DNA from: Agelas oroides
Taxonomy: Eukaryota > Porifera > Demospongiae > Agelasida > Agelasidae
DNA: 64,000 nucleotides
Assembly (NCBI GenBank): GCA_949130485.1
Contig: OX422191.1
Coordinates: forward strand, 5,085,754 to 5,149,753
Direction of reading: 5' to 3'
Made by a program: the position numbers and the translations under genes. Positions within the stretch are counted from its first letter, which is position 1. The number at the start of each line of letters is the position of its first letter. Shown one piece after another: positions 45,476 to 54,405 of this stretch. Below the pieces are notes generated by a model. That model did not search any database. It worked only from the letters and a program-made list of their open reading frames with translations, and was not told where the DNA came from.

Positions 45476-45810
45476 TTTTGAACATAGTGTACATCTGCTT
45501 TTAATGGCCCAAACACTTAGGATTGTTCACCTCTGAACATTTAAACTGAACTGCATTTTGTTTACTGGAACACTTTAAATGAGATAGGTATACATACTCA
45601 AGGCTAGTGATACACTGACTTAGGCTGACCCATCCGTCACCTGACATACATTTACGTCAGCATACAAGCCTGTAATATATATCAAACATCACGGTACTTT
45701 AGCAAGAACATCAATCTCTCATTTTGTATTACTACACTACTGAAATGCAATAGCTATCAATTTTGCTCTGACTGGAACTGAACAATGTTTGGTGATTATT
45801 ATGCGTTCTT

Positions 45811-46007
45811 GATTGGACGCAGCAAGGACTAAGCACGATAAAGGAATTTAAGATGTTATGAGGCGAAAATAGAGGAAAGTGAAAGGGCCGAGAGTTGAAC
45901 CATCTGGCTGTCGTGGCTCAGTGGCAGAGCACTGGCAGCCCAAGCCAGAGGTGTCCTGGGTTCGGCTAAATTCCTTTACTGTGCTTAGTCCTTGCTGTGT
46001 CCAATCA
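45811..46007. repeat. 41-bp inverted repeat enclosing a tRNA-derived segment
   Basis: TGATTGGACGCAGCAAGGAC...ATAAAGGAATTTA is inverted at 45967-46007. Between them, 45908-45965 reads like the 5' two-thirds of a tRNA-Gly: A box TGGCTCAGTGG, anticodon arm CTGGCAGCCCAAGCCAG, start of B box GGGTTCGG. The acceptor stem and full T arm are missing, so this is a tRNA-derived fragment and not a tRNA gene. Confidence 0.65.
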
Positions 46008-46650
46008 TAGAACCAAGAACCCATAATAAAATGTGCTCTTGTAGAAACATATTAGCTTATTAGAGTGTTCCCGAAACCAAATGCAATTCAGTGTATTGAA
46101 TGCATGGATGTTCAGAGGCATACTACAAATACAAATTGCTTGCTGTGTCCTACGGTACAAATTCCATGTCCACAGTTTGTAGGGTTCGGGAGATATGATC
46201 ACACAGAATTACCAATGCGTACGTACCAAAACCGACACATGGGCTCGCAGTTCCAAATCTAATGTGGATGTCACGATACTTCAACACATCCTTATAAATG
46301 CCATTCCTTGCTGTGTCCTACGGTACAAGTTCCATGTCTTCAAGTTGTAGGGTTCAGGAGATATGGTCACACAAAATTACCAATGCGTACAGAACCATGA
46401 AACATGGTTTACTTCAAGGACTCACAGCTCCAATTGTGATGGGGATGTCACTATGCTTGAACACGTCTTTATAAACCTCAATCTTTGCTGTATCCAATGG
46501 TACAAGTTTCGTGTCTGTAGAGGGAAGGGTTCAAGAGATACAGTCACACAATATTTACCCGTGTGCATCAAAATCATGAAAAATGGTTTATTTCACGGGC
46601 TCACAGCTCCATATCTGATGGGGATGTCACAATACTTTTACATAAAATCC

Positions 46651-46777
46651 GTTAGCGACAGAAGGTTTCCATCCATAAGCTATACACTAATTTGTATTGG
46701 TTAGGGTGTGGTTAGGGTTGGGTTAGGGCTGTATAAATACAGTATAGGTTATGGATGGAAACATTCTGTCACTAACG
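46651..46777. mobile_element. 127-bp MITE, CCGTTAG(C/T)GACAGAA ends
   Basis: CCGTTAGCGACAGAAGGTTT and the complement of the right end (CCGTTAGTGACAGAATGTTT) pair over about 30 bp. CTTTTACATA occurs a few bases outside each end and may be the target duplication. The core has telomere-like GGTTAGGG repeats. Confidence 0.7.
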
Positions 46778-46970
46778 GCATGTCTTTTACATACCCTTAT
46801 AAACTTCAATCTTTGCTGCATCCAACGGTTTGAGTCTCATGTCCATAGGTGCTAGGGTTCAGGAGATACGATTGGACAAAGCTACCCATGCGCACCAAAA
46901 CCACAAAACATGGTTACCTTCACGGGCTTATAGCTCCAAATCTAATGGGGATGTCACCCCATCATGTGAG

Positions 46971-47487
46971 GATTTTCAGAAAGCACAGAAACAGATCTTT
47001 AATCTGGTGCAAGTCCGGTCTTGATAGCACCCTGCGTTCATGCGCTATGGGCGCTTGAATCTCACCAATTTCAGAGGCTTGAAGCTGGACCTGGCTTTTA
47101 CAGCGTTCTCACATACCGACGGGAGCAGTAACAGCGGTCTCGACAGCTGTGTGGACCCTTTACCACCTGAAATACACATATCTTGAAGGATAGGTCGTTC
47201 GCATGAACACAGCTTGGAACAGATGGTGCCGAAATCTGCCGTCTGGCACAGCTCTTTCGTTGTACGACAACCGCATAACTCCGATTATCATAACGGATAT
47301 CACCGGAAGACGTAACGTGCGTATACAAAATCCGTATACCTGCACTACCTCCTCTGGCCCTCGTGCTTTGACGTCACGCAGCGCCAATATTTGCCGTGAG
47401 GCACGAGCAGCCATACAATAACTAATTTGTGCCATAGTATACGGAAGGAGCACAAGAATGTACGTATGAGTGCTAACAGTGCACGGT
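46971..47487. other. Spacer, no gene recognised
   Basis: Open frames occur on both strands, including a minus frame to 47160, but none shows a domain. GC and CpG content rise relative to the AT-rich foldback next door. Confidence 0.35.
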
Positions 47488-47495
47488 GTAATACG

Positions 47496-48104
47496 TAGCC
47501 TCGTTCCCAGGCCTTCCCCAGCTCCAGTTTTTGATCGCTTGCAGTATGTAAAAACGGAGGGAGAAGGCCTGGTGAATCTTACCACGTGATCCGCGGCACA
47601 GGCGTCACATGTCGTCACGCTTATATGTATAGCCATACTAGGGAGAAGACTAATCTTGCGTTCTGTTCTAGCTACAAAGACGAGACAAGCCCTGACGGAG
47701 AACAACATCAAGCGTACAAAACATATCCAAGCTAGAAGGAATAGCTCCGAAGGGTTGCCGAACGAAATGTGTGAAATATCTGCAGTGACAAAATTTAGCT
47801 TACGTAGCGAAAAAGCAGCCGCTTTTGGATTTGCAACGCTTGCAGCGGAACCATCCTTCAGCGGTTCTGCTTCAGACTCGGGTATGTTCTAGAGGTGGGA
47901 CTTGTCTTTCGGCTGGAACTTGTCTTGTTTCTCTAGCTTCTCTGTAGCTGGAGATATAGATGTGAATATGTCTTCGTGTCTAGAACCTGTGACGTCATGT
48001 GTGCCGCGGATCACGTGGTAAGATTCACCAGGCCTTCTCCCTCCGTTTTTGCATACTGCAAGCGATCAAAAACTGGAGCCGGGGAAGGCCTGGGAACGAG
48101 GCTA
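47496..48104. mobile_element. Mutator-like MITE with about 110-bp TIRs, 8-bp flank repeat GTAATACG
   Basis: Both ends run TAGCCTCGTTCCCAGGCCTT for about 105-110 bp at about 97% identity, through CCAGTTTTTGATCGCTTGCA and GGCCTGGTGAATCTTACCAC. GTAATACG flanks the element (47488-47495, 48105-48112). The ends belong to the same family as the 9-bp-TSD elements, so one TSD base may have been lost. A 78-codon plus frame (47656-47892; LTENNIKRTKHIQARRNSS...) fills the core and could be captured sequence, but I recognise nothing. Confidence 0.85.
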
Positions 48105-48112
48105 GTAATACG

Positions 48113-48719
48113 AACGTGAACCAAGTTGCGCCATAATTTCAATCCACCAAGAAAGAGTTGCTGTGAAGGAGTTTCTCCGTTGACTTTTTCTTTGAAGGTG
48201 ACTGGTATGCTGATCTTTGTGTGCTATCCCCCGTGTTGATGGAGTGATCTGGGAGTAATGCTGGGAAAGAGCAGATCGAAAGAAACAGCAACTTTACTAC
48301 TACGGCTCGGAGGCGCTGTGAAAACAAGCGTAGCTACACTGCGGCCACTGCGGAAGACACGCGGTCTGGCACTAACAAGAAAGAGTTGGAGTTGGAGGTG
48401 CACAGCGAAGGATTCGTATTCGTTGCAGAGAATCACTGCTATAGCAAATATATAAATGATACTACGATGGCTGTGTGAACCGTCTACGCCACACGGGGGA
48501 TAGCCACGAGGCTGCGTGAACTTACGGAGCTGTGTGAGGGCTGTGTAAACGTACGGGGCTGTGTGGAATGTACCGAGTTGCTGAAAGCGAACGATCGCGT
48601 CCTGTTGACCCTTGGAACGTTTGTACATGTTCTTAGTGAACACTCAGTTTTGTGTCTTGTTTTTTTTCTCTGTACTTTGACTGTATTTCTTTCCAACAAT
48701 GCAGAAAAAAGCTGTTGCT
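48113..48719. other. Region upstream of the LINE, possibly its 5' UTR
   Basis: No confident gene. A short plus frame around 48385-48475 (KELELEVHSEGFVFVAENH) has a protein-like look but no start or continuation I can defend. The LINE 5' end is not defined, so part of this may be its untranslated leader. Confidence 0.3.
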
Positions 48720-48839
48720 ACTAATTGACCATAGGTATACCTAGGGATTCCCAGTGCCAATATCTCATTAAGTGCGTGGGAGATCAAAGACGCTGGTGTG
48801 CCACTATTCTCATATGGCACTGGGAAGCCCTAGCGGGCA

Positions 48840-50189
48840 GTGCCATATGGCATATATTGGCACACCGGCGCCTTTGATCTTCCCACGCACTATGGCACAA
48901 GGACTCTTATTCAATGTATTAAAGGGAGTACGATAGTCCCTAGATCCATACTCAAGAACGGGAAACGTGACAGATCATATCTTGATGCTTCAAGATCGCA
49001 GACACTAGCTGCCTCTGGGCCTTGTGAATCCAGAACTCTAATTGAAGCACCTCAAGTTACTGTATCTGACGAAGTTCGTTACTCAACCATGAAGAAGGAG
49101 TTAAACTCCCTCAAGGAAGAAGTGAGATCTCTGAAGAAAGATTTGTCAGCTCTTCATCGCACAAAGAACTCCTCTAGAGTGGTTAGTACCTGCCATATAT
49201 ATGTGCACCCTTTTCTACCTATCACTAGTGAAGCCGATCTCCCATCTATTATTAAGTGTCCAACCCTCAATGCCACAAAAGTGGGCTTCTCTTGGAAGGT
49301 GAAGATCCCACGAGACTGCCTGCATACGGCCCTATCTTCAGCCTCTCCAGATTCGCACTATGTTCGCATCTGGAGGAACAATGCTAAAGCGCAAGCTCCC
49401 CTGCATATGCCTCAAAACGATCCCACTCAATCAGAATTGTTTGACTCTCTCAGCGTTGCAGCCTGGAACTGTCGAGGAATTCGCACTAGTATTCCATATA
49501 TCCAACACCTCATCACAAGTGGATATGATGTCATTATCTTAGAAGAACACTGGCTTTGGCCATTTGAACTCTCGCTGTTGAAGACCATTCATCAAGACTT
49601 CACCTATACTGCTGTATCTGATAGTCGCCTCAACCCTTCTTCAGATCTGATCAGAAGATGCGGTGGAGTGGCCATCCTGTGGCGCTCGAGTCTAAAAGCC
49701 TGCCCCCTGTTTCTGTCAGATTGTGACAGAATGTGTGGCCTTCAGATTGAACTGAAGAGCGAAGAGAGATGTTTAAGCATTCTGGGTGTTTACATGCCCA
49801 GTGGGGAACAGTCACAAGATGTTTATGACACTTATTTCGACTCAGTTGAACACTGTATATCACAGCTTTCAAACAAAGGTCCTCTGTTGGTGCTAGGAGA
49901 CTTGAATGCCCACCTGGGATGCAGAGATACCTCTCTAACCAACTCTAGAGGCAACAAATGGATCAAAATGATTGATGAACATTCTCTCATAAATGTATCC
50001 CTGTGCTCTATTGCTTCAGGTCCCACCTACACCTATACTTCGGGTGGCAACTCTACCACTATTGACTATATCATCTCAAACTCGGATGCCTTTAGGGGAA
50101 TCTCAAACTGCTCTACGTTAGAAGAGCATTCTCTTAACACTTCCGACCATCTGCCTATTACTTGCTCTCTGAACCTCACCCACATCTGA
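48840..50189 (+). CDS. LINE N-terminal region with apurinic-type endonuclease
   Basis: 449 codons. Residues about 85-110 form a heptad-like coiled coil (MKKELNSLKEEVRSLKKDLS), probably RNA-binding or multimerising. The APE-type endonuclease spans about 205-449 with its metal and catalytic motifs in order: VAAWNCRGIR, IILEEHWL, LSILGVYMPSGE, LVLGDLNAHLG, TIDYII and the final TSDHLPI. All expected residues (N, E, Y, D, N, D, H) are present. It nicks target DNA to prime reverse transcription. The frame ends in TGA at 50187-50189, and the RT frame resumes in the same register nine bases later. This looks like a single nonsense change splitting one polyprotein, though a natural two-ORF layout cannot be excluded. 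The start at 48840 is simply the first Met; the true start could be upstream. Confidence 0.8.
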   Translation: MPYGIYWHTGAFDLPTHYGTRTLIQCIKGSTIVPRSILKNGKRDRSYLDASRSQTLAASGPCESRTLIEAPQVTVSDEVRYSTMKKELNSLKEEVRSLKKDLSALHRTKNSSRVVSTCHIYVHPFLPITSEADLPSIIKCPTLNATKVGFSWKVKIPRDCLHTALSSASPDSHYVRIWRNNAKAQAPLHMPQNDPTQSELFDSLSVAAWNCRGIRTSIPYIQHLITSGYDVIILEEHWLWPFELSLLKTIHQDFTYTAVSDSRLNPSSDLIRRCGGVAILWRSSLKACPLFLSDCDRMCGLQIELKSEERCLSILGVYMPSGEQSQDVYDTYFDSVEHCISQLSNKGPLLVLGDLNAHLGCRDTSLTNSRGNKWIKMIDEHSLINVSLCSIASGPTYTYTSGGNSTTIDYIISNSDAFRGISNCSTLEEHSLNTSDHLPITCSLNLTHI

Positions 50190-50198
50190 GTCCCTCCT

Positions 50199-52682
50199 AT
50201 GCCAACTTTTCCTAGGAGTGATCTCGATTGGCCAACAGCTGTCAAAGAACGCAAAGTTCTGTTGTACTCAGAAGCCTCTGACGATGTTGTGAGGCCCCTA
50301 TTGTCAAAAGATTACTCGTCAATCGACGATCTAAATCAGGATATACTCTCAATAGCGCAGAACCTACAATCCTCTGCCAATATGCATATACCAGCAAAGA
50401 GAAAGAAGCTTCAGCACACACAGAAGGTTCACGATCGAATGCTATCCCACTTGTGTTGGAAGAGCAGGTGTGCTTTTAGAAGATGGAAAGAGGCTGGCAG
50501 ACCTAGAAGTGGTGAGCTCTATGACGATAGGAGAAAGTGCAAAAAAGATGTACAGCAATTCTTGAATAAGAAAAGGGGTATTATGGAGAGGAAAAGGATC
50601 CAGAAGCGAGATAATATGTTCAGCGAAAAGCACCCATGTCGATTCCGATCCTCCGCTGTCAGCAAGCATATCCCTGATAAATTACTCGTCAATAATAATC
50701 TTATCACTGATCCAAGCTGTGTTCTGTCTACCTGGGCTGAGCACTTTGAATCACTGAGCCATTCTCAAATAACATCTAGTGCTCCACTCTCTGAGATCCA
50801 GAAAAGAGTTCAGGATATGGAATGTTGCTCTTTCAATGAAAGTGACAGCGTTCTTGATGTTCCTTTTGATGTTGAAGAAGTGGAATATGCCTTGAAATGT
50901 CTCAATCTTAAAAGGTCTGGTGGCCCTGACAACCTTTTACCGGAGCACCTTAGATATTGTGGACCAATCTGTATGAACTGGCTATGCAAGGTGTACAACA
51001 GTATCTGTGATCTGGAACAAATCCCTGATTGCTTCAAGCACGGAATAATCAGCAGAGATCCTCTACTTGTGAATAGTTATCGCGGCATCACCCTCACATC
51101 TGTCCTTGCAAAAGTTTTAGAAACCCTTCTGTTGAATCGAATGAGTGACATTCTGGATGACTCAAAGGTACCACAACTAACACAGACAGCATACAGAAGG
51201 AATGTGGGATGTTCTGACTCCATCTTTGCAAGCCAAGAAGTAAACCACAAATTCATCTATGAGGGTGACAGTGTCTACACTTGTTATTACGATCTTGAGA
51301 AAGCTTTCGACACGGTGGAATTCTGTGTCTTGCTGGAGCAGCTAGCACATGTTGGTATCAGAGGGAAGTGCTGGAGGTTGATCAAGAACTGGCATGAGGA
51401 CTTGCATGCTCAGGTGAAAGTAGGAAACCTCCTATCCTGTCGCCTCCCAATTGGAAGAGGGATCCGGCAAGGATCTGTTATGTCCCCCTCCCTGTTCAAC
51501 TTAGTCATGGACCCTCTGCTAGCCGATCTGAAATCCAAGGATCTTGGCCTCAGTATTCAAGGGCTCTTCTTAGGTGCCTTTGCACACGCAGACGACATCT
51601 GCACTACCACAACTAATCCCGATGACACAGCTGAACAAGTTAAAACTGTTGCCTCTTTTGCTGATAGAAATGGCCTGAAGTTGAGTTCTGAGAAGTGTGG
51701 TATTGTGATTGCAGGAAGAGATGGAATGGATCCTCCACCTTCTGTGGCTGATCTCCCAGTTGTAGAGTCTGTCAAGTGCCTTGGTGTATGGTGGTGTTCT
51801 AACTCCACCAGCCGGAAGTCAGTCGAAGAGCGTATCTGCAAAGGACGCAGAGCTTTCTTTGCCAATGGTGATTTGGGTGCTTTCCATGGTTTATTGAACC
51901 CACTCTCATCCCGGAGCCTTGTTGAATCTTCTGTTTTGCCCATTCTCATGTACGGTGCCGAAGCTTGGTGTATTAATGCCTCTTTGATATCGAAGTTAGA
52001 AACATTCCAATCTGAAATAGGCAAGAAGATTCTAAGACTGCCAAAGTTCACTTCCAACCAGGTTCCTCTGCTGGCTCTAAATTGGCCTACAATGAGATGC
52101 CGCTGTCTGTGCGCCAAATTATCATTCCTTCATAAAATTCACTCAAGTGAGCGAAGTACATTGAGTACAGAGGTATTTAATACTCTGACCTTTCCCAGTA
52201 TTGAATCCACGCTTCTCATCAATCAATGTCGTCTATTAGAACAAGCTTACTCACAAAAGTTTACCGATGAAGTTCTTACGAATCCTGATGTAGTCATGAG
52301 GTCTCTAAAAGAACAAATTATCAAAGCCGATTGTTCACTCCTACCGAGTGAAGCCAGGACCCATCCATCACAATCGATTGTTGCAGAAGTCGCCAGCCAT
52401 ATGGGGTGGCTGAAGGTTTGGGATACAGCCCTAGATCACGGCCCACCTGGAACTATCGCTGTGTTATCAATCCTCAAGCTACTAAGCAAGACAGTTTTCG
52501 CAAACAGACAATGTAATGTGGAAGGTTGTGACTTCGTCATACCACCTAACGCTGCTTGTCATGAACATTTTTTAACCCAACATACAAATCTAAATATCGA
52601 CATCGACTCTCTACTTAGCCAAATATTTTTATGTTCAGAAGAACTTTTTCAAACTGGTCTCAAACTCAGTAAATTTGTGTGA
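50199..52682 (+). CDS. LINE reverse transcriptase
   Basis: 827 codons. Reverse transcriptase motifs lie at about 230-510: GGPDNLLPEHLRY, NSYRGITLTSVLAKVLE, TAYRRNVGCSDS, YYDLEKAFDTVE (motif A aspartate), GIRQGSVMSPSLFNL (motif B), AFAHADDICTT (motif C with both aspartates), KCGIVIAG. Following MYGAEAWCIN is the usual conserved C-terminal segment. A C-terminal C-x4-C...H-x5-H finger (CNVEGCDF ... CHEHFLTQH) may bind RNA. It copies LINE RNA into the genome by target-primed reverse transcription. The first 100 residues are basic (KRKKLQHTQKVHDR) and precede motif 0. The frame is fully open. Apart from the upstream in-frame stop, the element could be active. Confidence 0.9.
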   Translation: MPTFPRSDLDWPTAVKERKVLLYSEASDDVVRPLLSKDYSSIDDLNQDILSIAQNLQSSANMHIPAKRKKLQHTQKVHDRMLSHLCWKSRCAFRRWKEAGRPRSGELYDDRRKCKKDVQQFLNKKRGIMERKRIQKRDNMFSEKHPCRFRSSAVSKHIPDKLLVNNNLITDPSCVLSTWAEHFESLSHSQITSSAPLSEIQKRVQDMECCSFNESDSVLDVPFDVEEVEYALKCLNLKRSGGPDNLLPEHLRYCGPICMNWLCKVYNSICDLEQIPDCFKHGIISRDPLLVNSYRGITLTSVLAKVLETLLLNRMSDILDDSKVPQLTQTAYRRNVGCSDSIFASQEVNHKFIYEGDSVYTCYYDLEKAFDTVEFCVLLEQLAHVGIRGKCWRLIKNWHEDLHAQVKVGNLLSCRLPIGRGIRQGSVMSPSLFNLVMDPLLADLKSKDLGLSIQGLFLGAFAHADDICTTTTNPDDTAEQVKTVASFADRNGLKLSSEKCGIVIAGRDGMDPPPSVADLPVVESVKCLGVWWCSNSTSRKSVEERICKGRRAFFANGDLGAFHGLLNPLSSRSLVESSVLPILMYGAEAWCINASLISKLETFQSEIGKKILRLPKFTSNQVPLLALNWPTMRCRCLCAKLSFLHKIHSSERSTLSTEVFNTLTFPSIESTLLINQCRLLEQAYSQKFTDEVLTNPDVVMRSLKEQIIKADCSLLPSEARTHPSQSIVAEVASHMGWLKVWDTALDHGPPGTIAVLSILKLLSKTVFANRQCNVEGCDFVIPPNAACHEHFLTQHTNLNIDIDSLLSQIFLCSEELFQTGLKLSKFV

Positions 52683-52800
52683 ATTAAATACATGTTCTGT
52701 ACATAGTCTGTTGTATTTCACGTGTACATATTTCTTTCTTTGTGTGTACACATATATCCATCCCTTTTGGGGCATTTACTATGAAACTTTGAACTTTGAA

Positions 52801-53275
52801 CTAAGTCGAAAGTGCGTCCAAAGAAAAATATGCCCGCGGCGGCCATGTTCACACTACTTCCGCTATATAGCTATACCCGATTTTAAATTACGTCATCTGC
52901 AGAAGAAATCGCGGAAATACGTACGCTGGCGATTCCACTGCAGTTTGTATTTGCATCTCTCAGCTCCCAGAGCAACGACTGAATGAGTACAGTAGCTAGC
53001 TACAATTTTCTCCTTTAAAGTCTGCGAGCGTTTAAAGGCTTCAAACACAATGACTAGATTGCCAGTAGGTCGTCCAACTCTTGCTATTTCACCCCAAACG
53101 GCACCAGAAAGGATCTCAGAAGGCCTGAAATCAAAAAAGTTTCCTGGGGGGATGCCCCCAGACTCCCCTAGTGGGCGCGCTTCGCGCGCGCTTTATTACG
53201 CTTCGCCAAGTATAGCGATCAAGTGCACACCGGAACCCCCATTTTCTAAATCCTAGATCCGCCACTGATATCTCA
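52801..53275. other. Repeat ends downstream of the LINE
   Basis: 52801-52843 (CTAAGTCGAAAGTGCGTCCA...) is the inverted partner of 43074-43112. At 53088-53273 a transposon terminus of the CAGTGGCGGATC family ends at ATCCGCCACTG, with the internal phrase TTCCTGGGGGGATGCCCCCA and a GCGCGCTTCGCGCGCGC palindrome. Its left end was not found. Confidence 0.5.
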
Positions 53276-54405
53276 AGAATGTACGGGATCACCATCAGAC
53301 TAGCAAGCTCTAACTGACTCAGATTGCACTAGAACCAATCTCAGAGGACCTAGAATCTAAAAATTCTGGGGGGCATGCCCCAAGACCACTCTTACTCATG
53401 CACACCCTACCTGCTACCTTACCGCCACTGCGAGTCGACTGCTAGTTGTAGCGCTATGAACTAGCTAGCCTTAGCCAAAAAAAATGCCAGACCACCTTGG
53501 AAGCGCATGCACAATGGGAACATTATTCACTAGAGGGGACACTATTCACAGGTGAATATTAATAATCAGAATAATGTACGGGGGACGTTATTCACTCCGT
53601 AGAAATTTGCATCCGGTTTAGGGCCAAGTCCACAGTAATTTTCAGTTCGATTCGCGTAAATTGAGAGAATGGAATATATACGGAATCCAGTGGGTAAAAC
53701 AGCGACCTTTTGGGGGCACGATCTCGCCCCACTCAAGACAGGAACGGTGTATAGAAAGCCAGAACTAGCAAAATACATCCACCGCTTCAGGTCAGCAGTC
53801 TACAAAATACCTAGAAGGGGGAGGGTGCGTAATTTACCTGTACTTTGGAGAAACGGTTATTGTAGGGGTCGCGTAATAGATTTGCTCTGGAGTTTTACAA
53901 CCACAGGTTCGTTTATGTGGACATTTTGAGGATTCAAGCACTGAACTGTCATAGTGTAACGTCAGGGCATCTGTAATCAATCGACTGGACTACTGGACAC
54001 TCGAATTTCAATGCACTAAAAACGTTTTAACAACATTCACCTATTAGTAACTGTAGAGTTATATACTGCATTACATTGGCACAGAAAATTGCAGTAGGCT
54101 GTCCTGTTCTGTGGTCTTGAACACATTAACATATATAGTCTAGCAGCATCGAAGTTTCAGCACTGGCATTGAAAATGTTGCTTGGGATCTGTGTAACTCC
54201 TCAAAAAAGGATGGAGCATTCACGTGATCTTCTGGGTGGGCGTGTATCCTACACATAAAGTACTATAGGCATTACAATAATTTGTCAAAACCGGACAAAT
54301 CTGGAGAGAGAAAGTTTTCACCTAATTATTTTTCAATGCTGCTCGAGACCCGTACCCGAAAGTTCACCATTCAGTGTGGAGAGACAGCGAAAAAAAATAG
54401 CCATG
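53276..54405. other. Spacer left of the gypsy element
   Basis: 53335-53400 is another degenerate copy of the AATCTCAGAGGACCT...GGGGGGCATGCC phrase. An 86-codon plus frame (53669-53929) has no recognisable domain. Otherwise I see nothing. Confidence 0.4.

Larger units (their letters stand above)
44643..46970. mobile_element. Foldback structure with inverted 167-bp satellite arms
   Basis: The left arm (44643-45010) has two-plus head-to-tail units of 167 bp: ACAGCAAGGATTGGCATTTA, GTGACATCCACATTAGATTT, GACCATATCTTCCGAACCCT. The right arm (46138-46970) has four-plus units of about 167-177 bp in the opposite orientation. The middle holds a smaller hairpin (45811-46007), a hAT relic (45050-45475) and a 52-bp mini-element. 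A MITE splits the right arm. Ends and TSD are not resolved. No transposase. Confidence 0.7.
48720..52800 (+). mobile_element. Non-LTR retrotransposon (LINE), near complete
   Basis: Endonuclease and reverse transcriptase frames are collinear and in the same frame. The 3' end shows heptamer-like GAAACTTTGAACTTTGAAC before unrelated sequence, which is typical of LINE tails. A 33-bp imperfect inverted repeat (48772-48804 with 48858-48891, AGTGCGTGGGAGATCAAAGA...) marks the leader. RT motif C reads AHADD in place of the common YADD/FADD, a variant I associate with LINEs of cnidarians and sponges. The clade is left open (CR1/Jockey-like group). The 5' boundary is uncertain. Confidence 0.85.

Noticed and set aside
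45905-45970. Possible functional tRNA-Gly gene
   Set aside because: The A box and anticodon arm are good, but the T arm is truncated into the flanking inverted repeat and there is no acceptor stem. It is a tRNA-derived fragment.
53669-53929. 86-codon plus-strand frame
   Set aside because: No domain. A comparable frame exists on the opposite strand, and the region shows no other coding sign.
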